Below, in pieces: positions 1-6,201 of a stretch of DNA of 12,435 nucleotides. A model generated the notes under the pieces. It did no database searches and was not told the origin of the DNA. It saw nothing but the letters and a program-made list of their open reading frames with translations. Position 1 is the stretch's first letter. Every line of letters starts with the position of its first letter. The position numbers and the translations under genes are program-made. This DNA comes from JBGOTP01 sp041476545. Lineage in GTDB: Bacteria > Acidobacteriota > Vicinamibacteria > Vicinamibacterales > CAVVIG01. The stretch is from assembly GCA_041476545.1 (NCBI GenBank), contig JBGOTP010000130.1, forward strand, positions 1-12,435, in the 5' to 3' direction.

Positions 1-153
1 GCTCACCTTCCATCCCCACTCTGATCGCAATACGTGGCGCAGGGACCTGTGCTGCTCTCGCGCCAGCCAGTTGTAATAGCTGAACGCGGCGAGAGCGACC
101 GCCGCGCCAAGAATCCACAAACCGTGCGCAATCACAAACCGGACGTCGATCAT
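1..153 (-). CDS. Small membrane protein, N-terminal part only (runs off window start)
   Basis: A minus-strand reading frame starts at the ATG at 153-151 and stays open to base 1, giving 51 residues with no stop, so the C-terminus lies outside the window. Residues about 6-27 form one hydrophobic segment (FVIAHGLWILGAAVALAAF), followed by a charged stretch rich in Arg and His, which suggests a single-pass inner-membrane protein with the charged part in the cytoplasm. The start lies 2 nt after the stop of the PIN toxin gene upstream, so the two are probably co-transcribed. I do not recognise a family. The tight spacing and the clear membrane segment support a real gene, but the fragment is short. 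Confidence 0.5.
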   Translation of the reverse strand, partial: MIDVRFVIAHGLWILGAAVALAAFSYYNWLAREQHRSLRHVLRSEWGWKVS

Positions 154-155
154 GC

Positions 156-569
156 TCACTCCGGCGTCACGACGGTCAGGGACGGAAAGATTGCAGTGAA
201 GTCGACAGGGTTGCGAGTCAGGAGGCCTTGGCGGGTTGTCGCAAATGCGCCGATCAGGACATCCGCAACGGGCCGTCGCGGCGTTCGCCGCGCCCGGCGC
301 AATTTCACGAAGCGCGCCCAGGCCTTGTGCGCCGCCTGCGTATCCGGCCATTCCCAGGGAACCGAGTAGTCCAGTCCGGCGTGGTCCAGGAAGTCGTGCT
401 GTCGGGCCCCGTCACCGAGAAACGCCGGCGCCAGTTCAACGTAGCTGACGGGGCACAGCACGAGTCCGTCGGACGCCTTGCTGTCCAGCAGCAGGGCCGA
501 CGCGCGCCCATAGTCAGGATCGTCGTCCAGCACGTCGATGACAAGGCAGGTGTCCACGACCCAGGGCAT
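156..569 (-). CDS. vapC: PIN-domain ribonuclease toxin, VapC family (module 1)
   Basis: A 137-residue protein of normal VapC length. VapC toxins are Mg-dependent endoribonucleases that cleave tRNA or rRNA and are held inactive by the partner antitoxin. The PIN acidic residues are visible: D6 in VVDTCLVIDVL, E45 in SYVELAP, D103 in PVADVLIGA, with N120 and D123 near the end of the domain (LLTRNPVDF). The start at 569 is chosen because it shares one base with the antitoxin stop (TGATG) and puts the first catalytic Asp at position 6. The frame stays open further upstream to 839, but that extension is the out-of-frame shadow of the antitoxin. The family call is firm; the RNA target is unknown. 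Confidence 0.9.
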   Translation of the reverse strand: MPWVVDTCLVIDVLDDDPDYGRASALLLDSKASDGLVLCPVSYVELAPAFLGDGARQHDFLDHAGLDYSVPWEWPDTQAAHKAWARFVKLRRARRTPRRPVADVLIGAFATTRQGLLTRNPVDFTAIFPSLTVVTPE

Positions 570-820
570 CACGCGTCTCCCTCGCGCAGTTCGGCGATCC
601 ACTCGCGCGTGCGCCGAGCCTTCCTGAACCGCTTCGCGTATCCGAGCATGGCTACTGCCCCGGCCGCGCCGAGCGCCGGCCTGACACGGACGCGGCACTC
701 GTTCTCGGACACCTGCTCCCACACCAGACGTTGGCCAGGCTGGATGTGCAGTTGCTCCCGGATCTGCGCGGGGATGGACACTTGTCCACGGTCGGTCACG
801 GTCGTCACCATGGTCTTCAT
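569..820 (-). CDS. vapB: AbrB/SpoVT-type antitoxin, VapB (module 1)
   Basis: An 83-residue protein whose N-terminus carries the swapped-hairpin AbrB signature (TDRGQVSIPAQIREQLHIQPG, about residues 9-29), the DNA-binding dimer fold of many VapB antitoxins. The C-terminal half is basic and probably wraps the PIN toxin encoded immediately downstream; the stop shares one base with the toxin ATG. Two starts are possible, ATG at 820 and ATG at 811 (Met4). Neither has a convincing Shine-Dalgarno sequence. The -10 box lies 7 nt before the 820 ATG, which favours 820 as the start of a leaderless message. The protein should bind the inverted repeat overlapping its own start and repress the pair. Confidence 0.88.
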   Translation of the reverse strand: MKTMVTTVTDRGQVSIPAQIREQLHIQPGQRLVWEQVSENECRVRVRPALGAAGAVAMLGYAKRFRKARRTREWIAELREGDA

Positions 821-836
821 GTATAGAACAATACAT
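819..836. promoter_or_regulatory. Inverted repeat over the module 1 antitoxin start, probable operator
   Basis: ATGTAT (819-824) and ATACAT (831-836) are perfect 6-bp inverted arms with a 6-nt spacer. They overlap the ATG and the -10 region of the AbrB-type antitoxin gene. A second, wider pair, TACAT (832-836) and ATGTA (851-855), overlaps it. AbrB-type antitoxins bind such repeats to autoregulate. The repeats are seen directly; the operator role is inferred. Confidence 0.5.
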
Positions 837-857
837 CATGTGATACGATCATGTAAA
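828..857 (-). promoter_or_regulatory. Candidate promoter for module 1, leaderless geometry
   Basis: On the minus strand TTTACA (857-852) matches the -35 consensus at 5 of 6 positions. After an 18-nt spacer, TATTGT (833-828) matches the -10 consensus at 4 of 6. The antitoxin ATG begins 7 nt after the -10 box, so transcription would start at or next to the A of the ATG. Confidence 0.4.
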
Positions 858-869
858 CGAGGATGCTGG

Positions 870-887
870 AAGCCGTCGAGGCTTTTT
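870..887 (+). terminator. Small hairpin with T-run between the two minus-strand TA modules
   Basis: AAGCC (870-874) and GGCTT (880-884) pair around the loop GTCGA, and the T-run covers 883-887, so the hairpin reads as a rho-independent terminator on the plus strand. The flanking genes are all on the minus strand, where no T-run follows the stem. Its role is therefore uncertain; it may limit antisense transcription from the left. The stem is short (5 bp). Confidence 0.25.
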
Positions 888-898
888 CGTGGGGGGCG

Positions 899-1336
899 TC
901 AGCGCTTGGGTGACTGTGGAACAAGCACGGTGAACTCGAGCCCGGATATCCGTTCGAAGTCCCCGTCGAAGGTCACGAGCCGTCCCTCACAATCCAGACA
1001 GGCGGCGGCGATCCACACGTCGTTAACTGGAATCGGTGTTCCGGCACGCTTGAGTTCGGCAAACACGCGCCCGTAGTGACGTGCGACAGCGGCCGTGGTG
1101 GGCCAGACCGTGACGAAGGGCTCGCTCAAGAACTCCGCCAGCGTCAAACGGTTTTCTCGATCCCGTCGTCCGAGCTGGAACGCGGCCTCGAGCTCGCCGA
1201 GCACCGTGGCGGGAATGACCACCGTCGCGGCCCGGGTCAATAGATCGAGAACCTGCGGATGGCCCGCGCGGAAGTGGGAGTAGGCCGATGTATCGAGCAC
1301 GAGCCGATCGACGACGTCACCGCCAGAGTCGGTCAT
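899..1336 (-). CDS. vapC: PIN-domain ribonuclease toxin, VapC/FitB-like (module 2)
   Basis: A 145-residue PIN protein. Acidic residues expected at the metal site are D15 (LVLDTSAYSHF), E48 (VLGELEAAF), D106 (PVNDVWIAAACL) and D124/D126 (LVTFDGDF). The VNDxWIAA and VTFDxDF motifs are typical of VapC/FitB ribonuclease toxins. The ATG at 1336 overlaps the antitoxin gene by 20 nt and has GGTGG 5 nt before it. A GTG at 1300 would give a shorter protein starting two residues before D15 and cannot be excluded. The frame is open further upstream to 1525, but that part lies antisense-free over the antitoxin gene and reads as its shadow. The partner differs in fold from module 1, so the two pairs are not recent duplicates. 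Confidence 0.9.
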   Translation of the reverse strand: MTDSGGDVVDRLVLDTSAYSHFRAGHPQVLDLLTRAATVVIPATVLGELEAAFQLGRRDRENRLTLAEFLSEPFVTVWPTTAAVARHYGRVFAELKRAGTPIPVNDVWIAAACLDCEGRLVTFDGDFERISGLEFTVLVPQSPKR

Positions 1337-1559
1337 CAACCACCCGCTGAGCGGAAAGGCCCCCCATGAACTCAGCCAGGTCATCTTCGGTCCAGGTCGT
1401 ATACCGCATGAGATGTTTTCGGCGTTCCTTGAAGTCGACCGCTGCGGCGAGAATGTCGACCACCGTGGCATTGACGCTGCACCCGCGGCTTCGACTGAGA
1501 CGGTCGAGCTCGGTCGCCACGTCATCGGGAACGCCTCGGATCGTCAATTGTTTGGGCAT
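1317..1559 (-). CDS. vapB: Ribbon-helix-helix antitoxin, VapB/FitA-like (module 2)
   Basis: An 80-residue protein beginning MPKQLTIRGVPDDVATEL, the strand of a FitA-like ribbon-helix-helix domain. Two helices follow (DRLSRSRGCSVNATVVDILAAAV, in part), with the conserved turn between them. The C-terminal 35 residues, rich in Trp and acidic residues, should bind the PIN toxin encoded in the overlapping downstream gene. RHH antitoxins dimerise and bind inverted repeats in their own promoter; one is present just upstream. No Shine-Dalgarno precedes the ATG at 1559, but a good -10 box lies 6 nt before it, suggesting a leaderless transcript. Confidence 0.87.
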   Translation of the reverse strand: MPKQLTIRGVPDDVATELDRLSRSRGCSVNATVVDILAAAVDFKERRKHLMRYTTWTEDDLAEFMGGLSAQRVVDDRLWR

Positions 1560-1565
1560 GAATCG

Positions 1566-1594
1566 ATGATAGCACGGTCGTGCCTTCGTGTAGG
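1566..1594 (-). promoter_or_regulatory. Candidate promoter and operator for module 2, leaderless geometry
   Basis: On the minus strand TATCAT (1571-1566) matches the -10 consensus at 5 of 6 and sits 6 nt before the antitoxin ATG. Directly upstream, GCACG-AC-CGTGC (1583-1572) is a perfect 5-bp inverted repeat in the spacer, well placed for antitoxin binding. The -35 (CCTACA, 1594-1589) is poor, as is common when the -10 is strong. Motifs are seen; function is inferred. Confidence 0.45.
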
Positions 1595-1706
1595 CATGAG
1601 ACTGGTCGGCAGTGGCGAGCGCGGCCAGTGGATGTCACAGACGAGGCGACTGGTCATCTGAGCCGAGGCAGAGAAACGGGCAGGATGTCGACGTGTCCAG
1701 GGAGGC

Positions 1707-1731
1707 CCAGGCGGGTCGGCCGCTCGCCTGG
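1707..1731. repeat. GC-rich inverted repeat upstream of the flippase-like gene
   Basis: CCAGGCG (1707-1713) and CGCCTGG (1725-1731) are perfect 7-bp arms around an 11-nt loop, ending 24 nt before the flippase start. No T-run follows, so it is not an intrinsic terminator. It could be a leader hairpin or an operator. GTGTCC also occurs twice nearby (1693-1698, 1731-1736). The rest of 1560-1755 holds the module 2 promoter and nothing else I can identify. Confidence 0.35.
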
Positions 1732-1755
1732 TGTCCGCGGTAAGCTTCAAGCGCG

Positions 1756-2805
1756 ATGGCTTCAAAGTGGCGGGCCGCGCGCTACGCGATCGGCGCGCTC
1801 TGCGCGCTTGGGGCTCTCTACGCCTGCCTCGTCAACGTTCAGTGGACCGAGGTCCGCGACGCGTTCCGCGGTGCGAGCCTGCCATGGACTGTCGCCGCGG
1901 TCGCTTCGGTCCTGTTGACATTGGCGCTGGTCACTCTTCGCTGGGGTTTGCTCGTCGATGCCGGGATGCATCGCCGCGCGAACGCGGATGGAGTTGCGCC
2001 ACGGGCGGCTGCGGGAAGCGGCTTCGAATCCCCGCGTCGTGCTCGCTGGCGCGTCCTGTGGGACTCGGTTGTGCTCGGCCAGGCCGTGAACATCATCGTG
2101 CCACTCAGGTTCGGCGAGGGCGCCCGCGTCGCGGTGACCTGCCGCGGGCTCGATATTCCGGTCGGACGCGTCATGGTGGCAGTCGCTCTGGAACGAGTCT
2201 TCGACGTCGCCGCGTTCGCGACGCTGGCCCTCCTCCTCATCGTCAGTGGCCTGATGCCCAGCACCTTCGGTGGGCTGCTGTCGGCCGCCGCGGCAGTGAC
2301 GCTCGCGACAATTGGTGCCGCGCTGCTCTTTGCGCGGTTCCTGCCCAACATCCTCGCGTGGCTACGACAACATATCGGCGCGCTGGCGCCAGCGGCCGCC
2401 TGGATCGCGACACAGGAGTCGGCCATGCGCGCCGGTTGGACCGACATCACCGGCCGCCATCAACTGGCGACAACCGCGCTCCTCACGGCGCTGATTCCCG
2501 TCACGTCGGCTGCGACCAACCTGCTGGTGTTCCGAGGATTCGGTCTCCCAGTCCCTGTCATCACCGCGCTGGTGTTGCTAGTCGTCCTGCAGATAGGCAC
2601 TGCCGTGGTGTCGGTGCCGGGGAACATCGGCGTGTTCCACTACCTGACGGTCGTGACGCTCGCGGCATGGGGCGTGTCCCGGCCGACGGCTCTCGCGACG
2701 GCCATCGTTCTGCACGCAGTCGCTCTCGGTCCGAAGGTTGTCCTCGCAGCCTTCGCCAGGCCGGTACGCGGCTTATCGTGGTTCTCGGGCGGAAGCCACT
2801 CGTGA
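1756..2805 (+). CDS. Flippase-like integral membrane protein (LPG synthase TM / UPF0104 family)
   Basis: A 349-residue polytopic inner-membrane protein of the family sharing the membrane domain of lysylphosphatidylglycerol synthase (also AglD and relatives). Visible family motifs are RFGE in IVPLRFGEGARV (about 115-125), ER..D in LERVFDV (about 145-151), and VPGNIGVFHY (about 287-296) near the C-terminus. Hydrophobic segments lie at about 10-27, 43-67, 138-166, 172-193, 240-258, 265-288 and 297-330. There is no soluble synthetase domain, so aminoacyl-lipid synthesis is not expected; stand-alone members are thought to move or help move lipid-linked compounds. A hydrophilic loop at 72-98 is longer than usual. 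The start is fixed by an in-frame TAA at 1741 just upstream. Proximity to the glycan cluster suggests a role with lipid-linked sugars, which is inference. Confidence 0.82.
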   Translation: MASKWRAARYAIGALCALGALYACLVNVQWTEVRDAFRGASLPWTVAAVASVLLTLALVTLRWGLLVDAGMHRRANADGVAPRAAAGSGFESPRRARWRVLWDSVVLGQAVNIIVPLRFGEGARVAVTCRGLDIPVGRVMVAVALERVFDVAAFATLALLLIVSGLMPSTFGGLLSAAAAVTLATIGAALLFARFLPNILAWLRQHIGALAPAAAWIATQESAMRAGWTDITGRHQLATTALLTALIPVTSAATNLLVFRGFGLPVPVITALVLLVVLQIGTAVVSVPGNIGVFHYLTVVTLAAWGVSRPTALATAIVLHAVALGPKVVLAAFARPVRGLSWFSGGSHS

Positions 2806-2821
2806 GCGTCCGCACCAGTTG

Positions 2822-2850
2822 TTGACGAGGGGGCGGGATCTCCTTACCAT
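2822..2850 (+). promoter_or_regulatory. Promoter of TA module 3
   Basis: TTGACG (2822-2827) matches the -35 consensus at 5 of 6, and after exactly 17 nt TACCAT (2845-2850) matches the -10 at 4 of 6. The expected start near 2857 gives a leader of about 24 nt that contains a good ribosome-binding site (AGGAG, 2870-2874, 6 nt before the ATG at 2881). Confidence 0.6.
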
Positions 2851-2868
2851 GGGTAAGGACTGTAAGGA
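2841..2868. promoter_or_regulatory. Operator-like inverted and direct repeats of TA module 3
   Basis: TCCTTACC (2841-2848) and GGTAAGGA (2852-2859) are perfect 8-bp inverted arms around ATG, covering the -10 box. A third copy of the half-site, GTAAGGA, follows at 2862-2868, in direct orientation 9 nt from the second. Three half-sites at near-helical spacing suggest cooperative binding by the AbrB-type antitoxin or the toxin-antitoxin complex. Confidence 0.6.
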
Positions 2869-2880
2869 TAGGAGCCATCC

Positions 2881-3192
2881 ATGGCGAGGTCGAAACTGAC
2901 GAGCAAGGGCCAAACGACCATCCCGCTTCAGGTACGGGAACGCCTGGGATTGCGGCAGGGCGATGCCATCGACTTCGTCTTCCAGGCAGACGGCTCGGTC
3001 GCCTTGCGGTCCGCGAAGCGAGATGTTCGTTCACTCAAGGGATATCTGCACCGGCCCGGGATGAGATCGGTCTCCGTCGAGGACATGAAGATGGCGGTTC
3101 GGCGGACGGCGGTCACGCAGTATCTGAGGACCGCGGACGCGTCTCCCCCTAGTCGCCCGGGGGCCGCGCGTCGCCAGCGCCGGCGAGCATGA
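2881..3192 (+). CDS. vapB: AbrB/SpoVT-type antitoxin, VapB (module 3)
   Basis: A 103-residue protein with a clear AbrB swapped-hairpin domain at residues 1-45 (SKLTSKGQTTIPLQVRERLG, then RQGDAIDFVFQADGSVALR). The middle section (SLKGYLHRPGMRSVSVEDM) resembles toxin-binding tails of VapB antitoxins. The final 20 residues or so (after QYLRTAD) are Pro/Arg-rich and look longer than usual for the family. This tail carries the reading frame into an ATGA overlap with the toxin start. A strong ribosome-binding site precedes the ATG, unlike in modules 1 and 2. The protein should bind the repeats at 2841-2868 and repress the pair. Confidence 0.9.
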   Translation: MARSKLTSKGQTTIPLQVRERLGLRQGDAIDFVFQADGSVALRSAKRDVRSLKGYLHRPGMRSVSVEDMKMAVRRTAVTQYLRTADASPPSRPGAARRQRRRA

Positions 3193-3584
3193 TCGGCCTC
3201 GACACCAACGTGCTCCTTCGCTACCTGCTTCAAGATGACGAGGTCCAGGGCGAGAAGGCCTCCCGTGCAATCAGCCGGGCGGCCGCCCGCAATGAACCGC
3301 TGTTCATCAGCGTCGTGGTCCTGTGCGAGGCGGTGTGGGTACTGGAGTCCGCCTACGGATATCGAAAAGCGGAGCTTGTCGGCGTCCTCGACGAGATCCT
3401 CCAGACCGGTGGATTCGAGATCGAACAACGCGACCTCGTGCGCACGACGCTCGATGACTACCGTGCCAGCAAGTCAGATTTCGCGGACTGCTGGATTGGT
3501 CGTACGAACGAGGCTCATGGGTGCGGGCACACGGTGACGTTCGAGCGGGCACTCAAGACTCTGGAAACGTTTCGTGTGCTTTGA
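3189..3584 (+). CDS. vapC: PIN-domain ribonuclease toxin, VapC family (module 3)
   Basis: A 131-residue PIN protein of standard VapC length. The metal-site acidic residues are D5 (MIGLDTNVLLRYLLQDD), E47 (VVLCEAVWVLES), D97 and D100 (SKSDFADCWIGRTN); the last motif position, usually Asp, is Glu in VTFERAL. The opening and the SDFADC motif are those of a large VapC subgroup normally paired with AbrB-type antitoxins, which matches its partner here. The ATG lies inside the stop of the antitoxin gene (ATGA), so translation is coupled and toxin output depends on antitoxin translation. Predicted activity is endoribonuclease on tRNA or rRNA; the target cannot be read from sequence. Confidence 0.92.
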   Translation: MIGLDTNVLLRYLLQDDEVQGEKASRAISRAAARNEPLFISVVVLCEAVWVLESAYGYRKAELVGVLDEILQTGGFEIEQRDLVRTTLDDYRASKSDFADCWIGRTNEAHGCGHTVTFERALKTLETFRVL

Positions 3585-3685
3585 TCTTGATGAGCAGCTC
3601 GAGTAGCCGTCCGGCGACTCGGTTCGAGACGCCATCATCGAACTCGTATACGATCTCGACGCCCGGCTATCTGGTCCGGCGCTGA
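3585..3685. other. Short intergenic gap between toxin module and glycan genes
   Basis: This 101-bp gap holds no gene I can support. It contains the 8-bp palindrome CGTATACG (3645-3652), whose centre gives a -10-like TATACG with only a weak -35 (TTCGAG at 3623-3628). Short stretches read protein-like in other frames but are broken by stops. Confidence 0.3.
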
Positions 3686-4765
3686 ATGATGGTGATGGAG
3701 ACATCCGGCAGGTCGAACGACGCGCTCGTCTCGGTGGTCATTCCCTGCCTGAACGAAGCGGTCCACCTCGAGGCCCTGCTCGACTCGCTGCGGGGACAGG
3801 AGGCGTCCCTTCACGAGGTGATTGTCGTCGACAACGGATCGACCGACGGGAGTCAGGACGTCGTGAACGACTATCGGCTCCGGCACGCCGGCTGGCCGCT
3901 GCGCCTGCTCACGTGTTCGACCGCCGGCGCCGCGGCCGCCATGAACGTCGGGATCGCGGCCGCGTCGGGCGACGTCATCGTACGGATCGACGGGCACTGC
4001 CTGCCGCGCGCCGACTACGCGCGCCGGGCCGTCGAACGATTGGAGCAGCAGGGAGTTGGTGTCGTAGGCGGCGTCTGGGACATTGCCCCGGGCCGCGACA
4101 CGCTCGTGGCGAAGGCCATCGCAATCGCGCTCTCGCACCGGCTGGCCACGGGCGGCGCAGCGTACCGGCATCCGGAAGGCCTGGCCGGTCCCACGGCGGT
4201 CGACACGGTGCCGTTTGGCTGCTATCGAAAGTCGTTGTGGCGCGAACTCGGCGGCTACGACGAACGCCTTCAGGTAAATGAAGATTACGTGTTCAACTAC
4301 AAAGCACGCCTCGCCGGATGGTCCGTGCTCCTCGATCCGACGATTCGCTCGACGTACTTCGCGCGCGAAGACCTCGGCCGGCTCGCGGCGCAGTATTTCA
4401 AGTACGGATGGCGCAAGGCGGACATGTTGAAGACCTACCCGCGCGCGGTGCGGTGGCGTCAGGTCGTGCCTGGTGGGTTCGTCGCCGCGTTGACTGGGCT
4501 CGCGCTCCTGGGGTTCCTCGCCCCGTCAGCCTGGGTCGTCCTCGCCGGCCTGCTGGTTCTCTACGCACTGGTGCTGATGTTTGCGGCGTCGCAATTGGCA
4601 TGGCCCCGTCGAGCCTGGCGAGCGCTGCCGGCGTATGTCGCGGCATTCGCGGTCGTGCAACTGGCGTGGGGAGCCGGCGCTTTCGTGAACGTGATGACCT
4701 TTGGCCGGCACCCCGGACGCCACGGACCCCAGCCATCTTCCCCAGTTCAGCCGCTGCTACGCTGA
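3686..4765 (+). CDS. Membrane-anchored GT2 glycosyltransferase, ExoA-like
   Basis: A 359-residue family 2 glycosyltransferase with a GT-A fold. Visible elements are the opening strand VSVVIPCLNEA (15-25), nucleotide-binding VDNGSTDGS (48-56), the metal-binding Asp in RIDGH (100-104), the acceptor loop VPFGCYRKSLWRELGGYDE (175-193), the catalytic acidic pair in NEDY (198-201), and a YFKYGWRK motif (237-244) at the QxxRW position. Three hydrophobic segments follow at about 265-285, 287-301 and 314-335, so the enzyme sits on the inner membrane facing the cytoplasm. This layout is that of ExoA, which adds a sugar to a lipid-linked succinoglycan intermediate. Starts at 3686, 3689 and 3695 are all possible and none has a clear ribosome-binding site. 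It lies 46 nt upstream of the priming transferase and is probably in its operon. Sugar specificity is unknown. Confidence 0.9.
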   Translation: MMVMETSGRSNDALVSVVIPCLNEAVHLEALLDSLRGQEASLHEVIVVDNGSTDGSQDVVNDYRLRHAGWPLRLLTCSTAGAAAAMNVGIAAASGDVIVRIDGHCLPRADYARRAVERLEQQGVGVVGGVWDIAPGRDTLVAKAIAIALSHRLATGGAAYRHPEGLAGPTAVDTVPFGCYRKSLWRELGGYDERLQVNEDYVFNYKARLAGWSVLLDPTIRSTYFAREDLGRLAAQYFKYGWRKADMLKTYPRAVRWRQVVPGGFVAALTGLALLGFLAPSAWVVLAGLLVLYALVLMFAASQLAWPRRAWRALPAYVAAFAVVQLAWGAGAFVNVMTFGRHPGRHGPQPSSPVQPLLR

Positions 4766-4811
4766 GTCGTCTGATGACGCTCGCCTTCCGTCGTACAGGT
4801 CCCGGCGCGTC

Positions 4812-6200
4812 ATGAGCCGTCCTCTTCGCACCTCCGAACGTCGACTGGTCCTTATCATCACGGACACGGCTGCCGTCACCACGGCGGTGCTGCTCGCGTT
4901 GTGGACGTGGTCGCTCACGGCGGGGTTTCCCTTCAATCCGGCATTCGTGCGTGCACACGCGGTATGGCTGCTCGCCGTGCCCCTGTGGGTCGTCGGACTC
5001 GTGCCGACGCGCCAGTCCCGAATCGCCTTGGACACGTGGGCGACAGTGCGCGGAATCATTCATGTTGCTGGTGTCCTGTTGCTCGTGTACATGGCGGCCT
5101 TCTTCTGGATCGGCGGCGAGCGACTGCCGCGCCTCGTCGCGCTTTACGTCCTCTGGGATGCCACGCTGCTGGTATTCGGTTGGCGTGTGGCGGCGCAATG
5201 GTCGTTTACGCGCGCGCCATTCTCGCGGCGCATCCTGGTCGTCGGTTCAGGGCTGGCGCTGCCGAAGGCGTTCGAAGTGCTTGGAGACCCAAGCTTCAGG
5301 GACGCCACCATCGTCGGCGTGGCGACACTGGATCCCCCGTGCGCGGAGTGGCGTGCGGCCATCGTCGGGTCGCCGTCGGAAGTCGATGAGCTGACCCGCC
5401 GCCTGAACGTTACCGATCTCGTAGTCGCGCTGGATCGAAGCGTGGGCGAGATCGAAGACCGCTGGGTGCAGCGGCTTCTTCGCTGTCAGGAGGCCGGCGC
5501 CGTCGTCGTGCGGATGGCGCAACTCTACGAGGACAGATTGAGGCGCGTACCGGTCGAACACCTCGAACCTTCGTGGCTCCTCACGAATTTCTTCGACGTC
5601 GCGCGTTCCCGCGACTCGTCGCCGCTGGCCAAACGTCTGCTGGACGTGATCGTGGCGTCGGTCGTGGCGGCGGTCGGCGTCGTCCTTGCGCCGGTGATTT
5701 CGTTGGCGATCATGGTCGACAGCGGCCGCCCGTTGTTCTACCGCCAGGATCGGCTCGGCCGCGGCGGCCGGCCGTTCCGAATGACCAAGTTCCGAACCAT
5801 GAGGCAGGACGCCGAGGGCGACGGCACGGCCCGATGGAGCGCGCCGGTCGATCCCCGCGTGACTCGCACGGGGCGGTTGCTTCGCCGAACACGGCTCGAT
5901 GAACTGCCGAATGTGCTTGCCGTCCTGCGCGGCGAGATGAGCATGGTGGGTCCGCGTCCCGAGCGGCCCCAGTTTATCGAGCAACTCGAGCGCCAGGTGC
6001 CCTTCTATCGAGCCAGGCTCACTGTCGCACCAGGCCTGACCGGCTGGGCCCAGGTGAACTCGGCGTACGGCGACTCGGTCGCGGACGCAGTCGTGAAGCT
6101 CGAGTACGACCTGTACTACATCAAGCACCAGTCGTTCTGGTTCGACGCGCTGATTCTGTTCAGGACGGTGGGGACCATGCTGCGCTTCGGGGGCCAATGA
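4812..6200 (+). CDS. Polyprenyl-phosphate sugar-1-phosphate transferase (priming enzyme, WbaP/WcaJ/EpsB type)
   Basis: A 462-residue polyprenyl glycosylphosphotransferase. It should transfer a sugar-1-phosphate from a nucleotide sugar to undecaprenyl phosphate, the first step of a surface glycan. Four N-terminal membrane segments lie at about 12-33, 48-64, 83-101 and 107-124. A degenerate nucleotide-binding-like domain follows (ILVVGSG at 141, up to about 235). The re-entrant helix is at 274-301 and the catalytic domain at 303-462, with KFRTM (326-330), the catalytic DE of DELPN (363-367), SMVGPRP (377-383) and PGLTGWAQV (407-415). All key residues are present. The start at 4812 is chosen because the hydrophobic N-terminus begins right after it; the frame is open back to 4701 over the end of the previous gene. 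The next gene starts 1 nt after its stop. Confidence 0.93.
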   Translation: MSRPLRTSERRLVLIITDTAAVTTAVLLALWTWSLTAGFPFNPAFVRAHAVWLLAVPLWVVGLVPTRQSRIALDTWATVRGIIHVAGVLLLVYMAAFFWIGGERLPRLVALYVLWDATLLVFGWRVAAQWSFTRAPFSRRILVVGSGLALPKAFEVLGDPSFRDATIVGVATLDPPCAEWRAAIVGSPSEVDELTRRLNVTDLVVALDRSVGEIEDRWVQRLLRCQEAGAVVVRMAQLYEDRLRRVPVEHLEPSWLLTNFFDVARSRDSSPLAKRLLDVIVASVVAAVGVVLAPVISLAIMVDSGRPLFYRQDRLGRGGRPFRMTKFRTMRQDAEGDGTARWSAPVDPRVTRTGRLLRRTRLDELPNVLAVLRGEMSMVGPRPERPQFIEQLERQVPFYRARLTVAPGLTGWAQVNSAYGDSVADAVVKLEYDLYYIKHQSFWFDALILFRTVGTMLRFGGQ

Positions 6201-6201
6201 C

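Noticed and set aside
570..839. N-terminal extension of the first PIN protein
   Set aside because: It overlaps the AbrB-type antitoxin in another frame and has no recognisable sequence; PIN proteins start a few residues before the first catalytic Asp.
228..1076. A 282-codon plus-strand open frame across the TA genes
   Set aside because: Composition is Arg/Ser-rich with no domain, and it lies antisense to three well-supported toxin-antitoxin genes.
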